Assembly: GCA_020439485.1 (NCBI GenBank)
Contig: JAGQSP010000313.1
Span: 1-6,258 of the forward strand
DNA from: Acidimicrobiales bacterium
GTDB taxonomy: Bacteria > Actinomycetota > Acidimicrobiia > Acidimicrobiales > Poriferisodalaceae
Length of the DNA stretch: 6,258 bases
Reading direction: 5' to 3'
Each line of letters starts with the position of its first letter. Within the stretch, counting starts at the first letter, position 1. Positions 5,255 to 6,258 of the stretch are shown one piece after another. The notes beneath the pieces are model-generated. The model saw nothing but the letters and a program-made list of their open reading frames with translations, was not told where the DNA came from and searched no databases. The position numbers and the translations under genes are program-made.

Positions 5255-6258
5255 TCTGATTCTCCGTGTTTGTGTGTTGGTCGGCCGGCCCGTGCTCTCG
5301 CCGACCCGATCAGGCCGAAACGCTCGTACGCGTCGAGCAGCCGGTCGACGGCCGGCTCTGGCGAGTAGTCGGTTTCGATGGCCAGGCGAGCAGCCGCGCC
5401 CAGGGCCTGGCGCTGGCGGGCGCTGCCCATGAGCGAAACGGCGCGGTCGACGAACTCGGCGTCGGTGGTCGCCTGTACGGCCGCCGGCCGGTCGCGGTCG
5501 CCCAGGCCCTCGAGCCCTTCGGCGTTGGAGATCACCGGGCGGCCGTAAGCCATTGCTTCCAGCACCTTGACCTTGAAGCCGCTGCCGCGTTCGGGCGGGT
5601 ACAGCAGCGTCGAGATCGAGGCGAAGAACTCCTCGGGCGAGGCGACCTCACCCATCAATTCGGCGCCCTCGTTCGGGAACAGGTGCCCCAGGTAGCGGTC
5701 CGACCCCCAACCGGCGACGACCAGACGAGCCTCGGGCATCTGTTCGTGGATCTGGGGCCACAGACGAGTGAGCACCCGCTCCGCCGCAGAACGGCTCGGA
5801 TACCAGTGCATCGATCCGATGACACCGAACACCAGGCCATCGGGGGCCGGCAGCACCGGATAGAGGTCGGTGTCTATGGCGATCGGCACGACCTGGGTAG
5901 TGGTACCCGGCGAGATCGAGGCCACCCGTTCGGCCAGCCTCGAGGTTGCAACCAGCACGCGGGGTGAGCTGCGCAGGATCTGACGGGTGGCCCGCTGCAT
6001 CTGAAGTCGCACGGAACGAAGCCGAAGGTCCAGGTCTGGGCGACACTCCCAGTCGATGACCTCTAGGTGGTGCAGATATGTGAGCGAGTTCTCGTAGCCC
6101 AGCCCAACCCTCGATGCGAACAGATGCTCGAGGTGAACCACGTCCGCGGTCTGGGCCAGATCATCCAGTTGACGGCGTAGTTCGGCGACCCTGGTGTATT
6201 CGCCGAACGGACGCCGGATACTGCCGAGCTTGCGGGCGACCTTCGACGCCGAGTCGAG
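5251..6258 (-). CDS. Glycosyltransferase, GT4-like (GT-B fold), C-terminal portion, 5' end outside window
   Basis: The frame stays open from the right edge to the TGA at 5253-5251, giving 335 visible residues. A GTG at 6141 could be taken as a start, but the 39 codons upstream are open and read like protein. They end in AQTADVVHLEHLFAS, a normal second-strand region of an N-terminal GT-B domain, so the gene almost certainly begins beyond the window. Visible landmarks are the domain linker around VVPIAIDTDLYP (124-135), then FGVIGSMHWYPS (144-155) as the first strand of the C-terminal nucleotide-binding domain. ARLVVAGWGSD (177-187) and GSGFKVKVLEAMAYGRPVIS (225-244) follow. The last motif is the GT4 donor-binding helix. 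It keeps the second Glu of E-x7-E, while the first Glu position is Ser, as in the subgroup with a G-x-G-x-K-x-K-VLEAMA pattern. Its stop overlaps the GTG of the GalE-like gene. Substrate and linkage are unknown. Confidence 0.88.
   Translation of the reverse strand, partial: LDSASKVARKLGSIRRPFGEYTRVAELRRQLDDLAQTADVVHLEHLFASRVGLGYENSLTYLHHLEVIDWECRPDLDLRLRSVRLQMQRATRQILRSSPRVLVATSRLAERVASISPGTTTQVVPIAIDTDLYPVLPAPDGLVFGVIGSMHWYPSRSAAERVLTRLWPQIHEQMPEARLVVAGWGSDRYLGHLFPNEGAELMGEVASPEEFFASISTLLYPPERGSGFKVKVLEAMAYGRPVISNAEGLEGLGDRDRPAAVQATTDAEFVDRAVSLMGSARQRQALGAAARLAIETDYSPEPAVDRLLDAYERFGLIGSARARAGRPTHKHGESE
5260..5265 (-). promoter_or_regulatory. Ribosome binding site of the GalE-like gene
   Basis: On the minus strand GGAGAA is followed by TCAGA and then the GTG start codon. 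This is the best Shine-Dalgarno match seen at any start in the window. It sits inside the last codons of the upstream glycosyltransferase (Gly-Glu-Ser-Glu-stop). It supports the GTG at 5254 as the real start and allows independent as well as coupled initiation. Confidence 0.75.

Noticed and set aside
6139..6141. GTG as the start of the right-hand glycosyltransferase
   Set aside because: The frame stays open to the window edge, and the upstream codons encode a plausible GT-B segment leading into ADVVHLEH. The gene therefore starts outside the window.
1..6258. CRISPR array, tRNA/rRNA, insertion sequence or attachment site
   Set aside because: No repeated spacers, cloverleaf-like gene, transposase or terminal repeats were seen, and nearly the whole window is occupied by supported coding sequence.

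Overview
The window is a stretch of glycan-biosynthesis locus from a GC-rich bacterium, roughly two-thirds GC by eye with strong G/C at third codon positions. GTG starts, almost no intergenic DNA and the protein styles suggest an actinomycete-type organism (Actinomycetota). An acidimicrobial-like lineage is possible, but the window holds no taxonomic marker and this is inference. Everything except 76 bp (1306-1381) lies inside a supported coding region.

There are three transcription blocks. Left block, minus strand: a GT4 glycosyltransferase (208-1305) overlaps by 4 bp (ATGA) the start of an NAD(P)-binding short-chain dehydrogenase/epimerase that runs off the left edge (1-211). Central block, plus strand: a membrane-anchored CapD/WbpM/PglF-type nucleotide-sugar 4,6-dehydratase (1382-3295) overlaps by 4 bp (GTGA) a polytopic WecA/WbpL-type polyprenyl-phosphate sugar-1-phosphate transferase (3292-4305). 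Right block, minus strand: the C-terminal part of a second glycosyltransferase that enters from the right edge (5251-6258) overlaps by 4 bp (GTGA) a GalE-like NAD-dependent epimerase (4295-5254). The epimerase and the transferase converge tail-to-tail, and their 3' ends overlap by 11 bp.

Together the genes make a coherent front end for a lipid-linked polysaccharide. The dehydratase, and probably one of the epimerase/reductase-like proteins, would convert a UDP-HexNAc into a 6-deoxy or epimerised sugar. The WecA/WbpL-like enzyme would load sugar-1-phosphate onto undecaprenyl (or other polyprenyl) phosphate. The two glycosyltransferases would extend the chain. The final product (capsule, exopolysaccharide, wall-attached glycan or glycoprotein glycan) cannot be decided here. 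No flippase, polymerase, chain-length regulator or ligase is inside the window.

I found no clear evidence of a wholly new system. The points most worth a second look are the active-site variation in the dehydratase, the mirrored GT-SDR pairs flanking the plus-strand pair, the nested inverted repeats in the only intergenic gap, and a cluster of palindromes or hairpins at the convergent junction.
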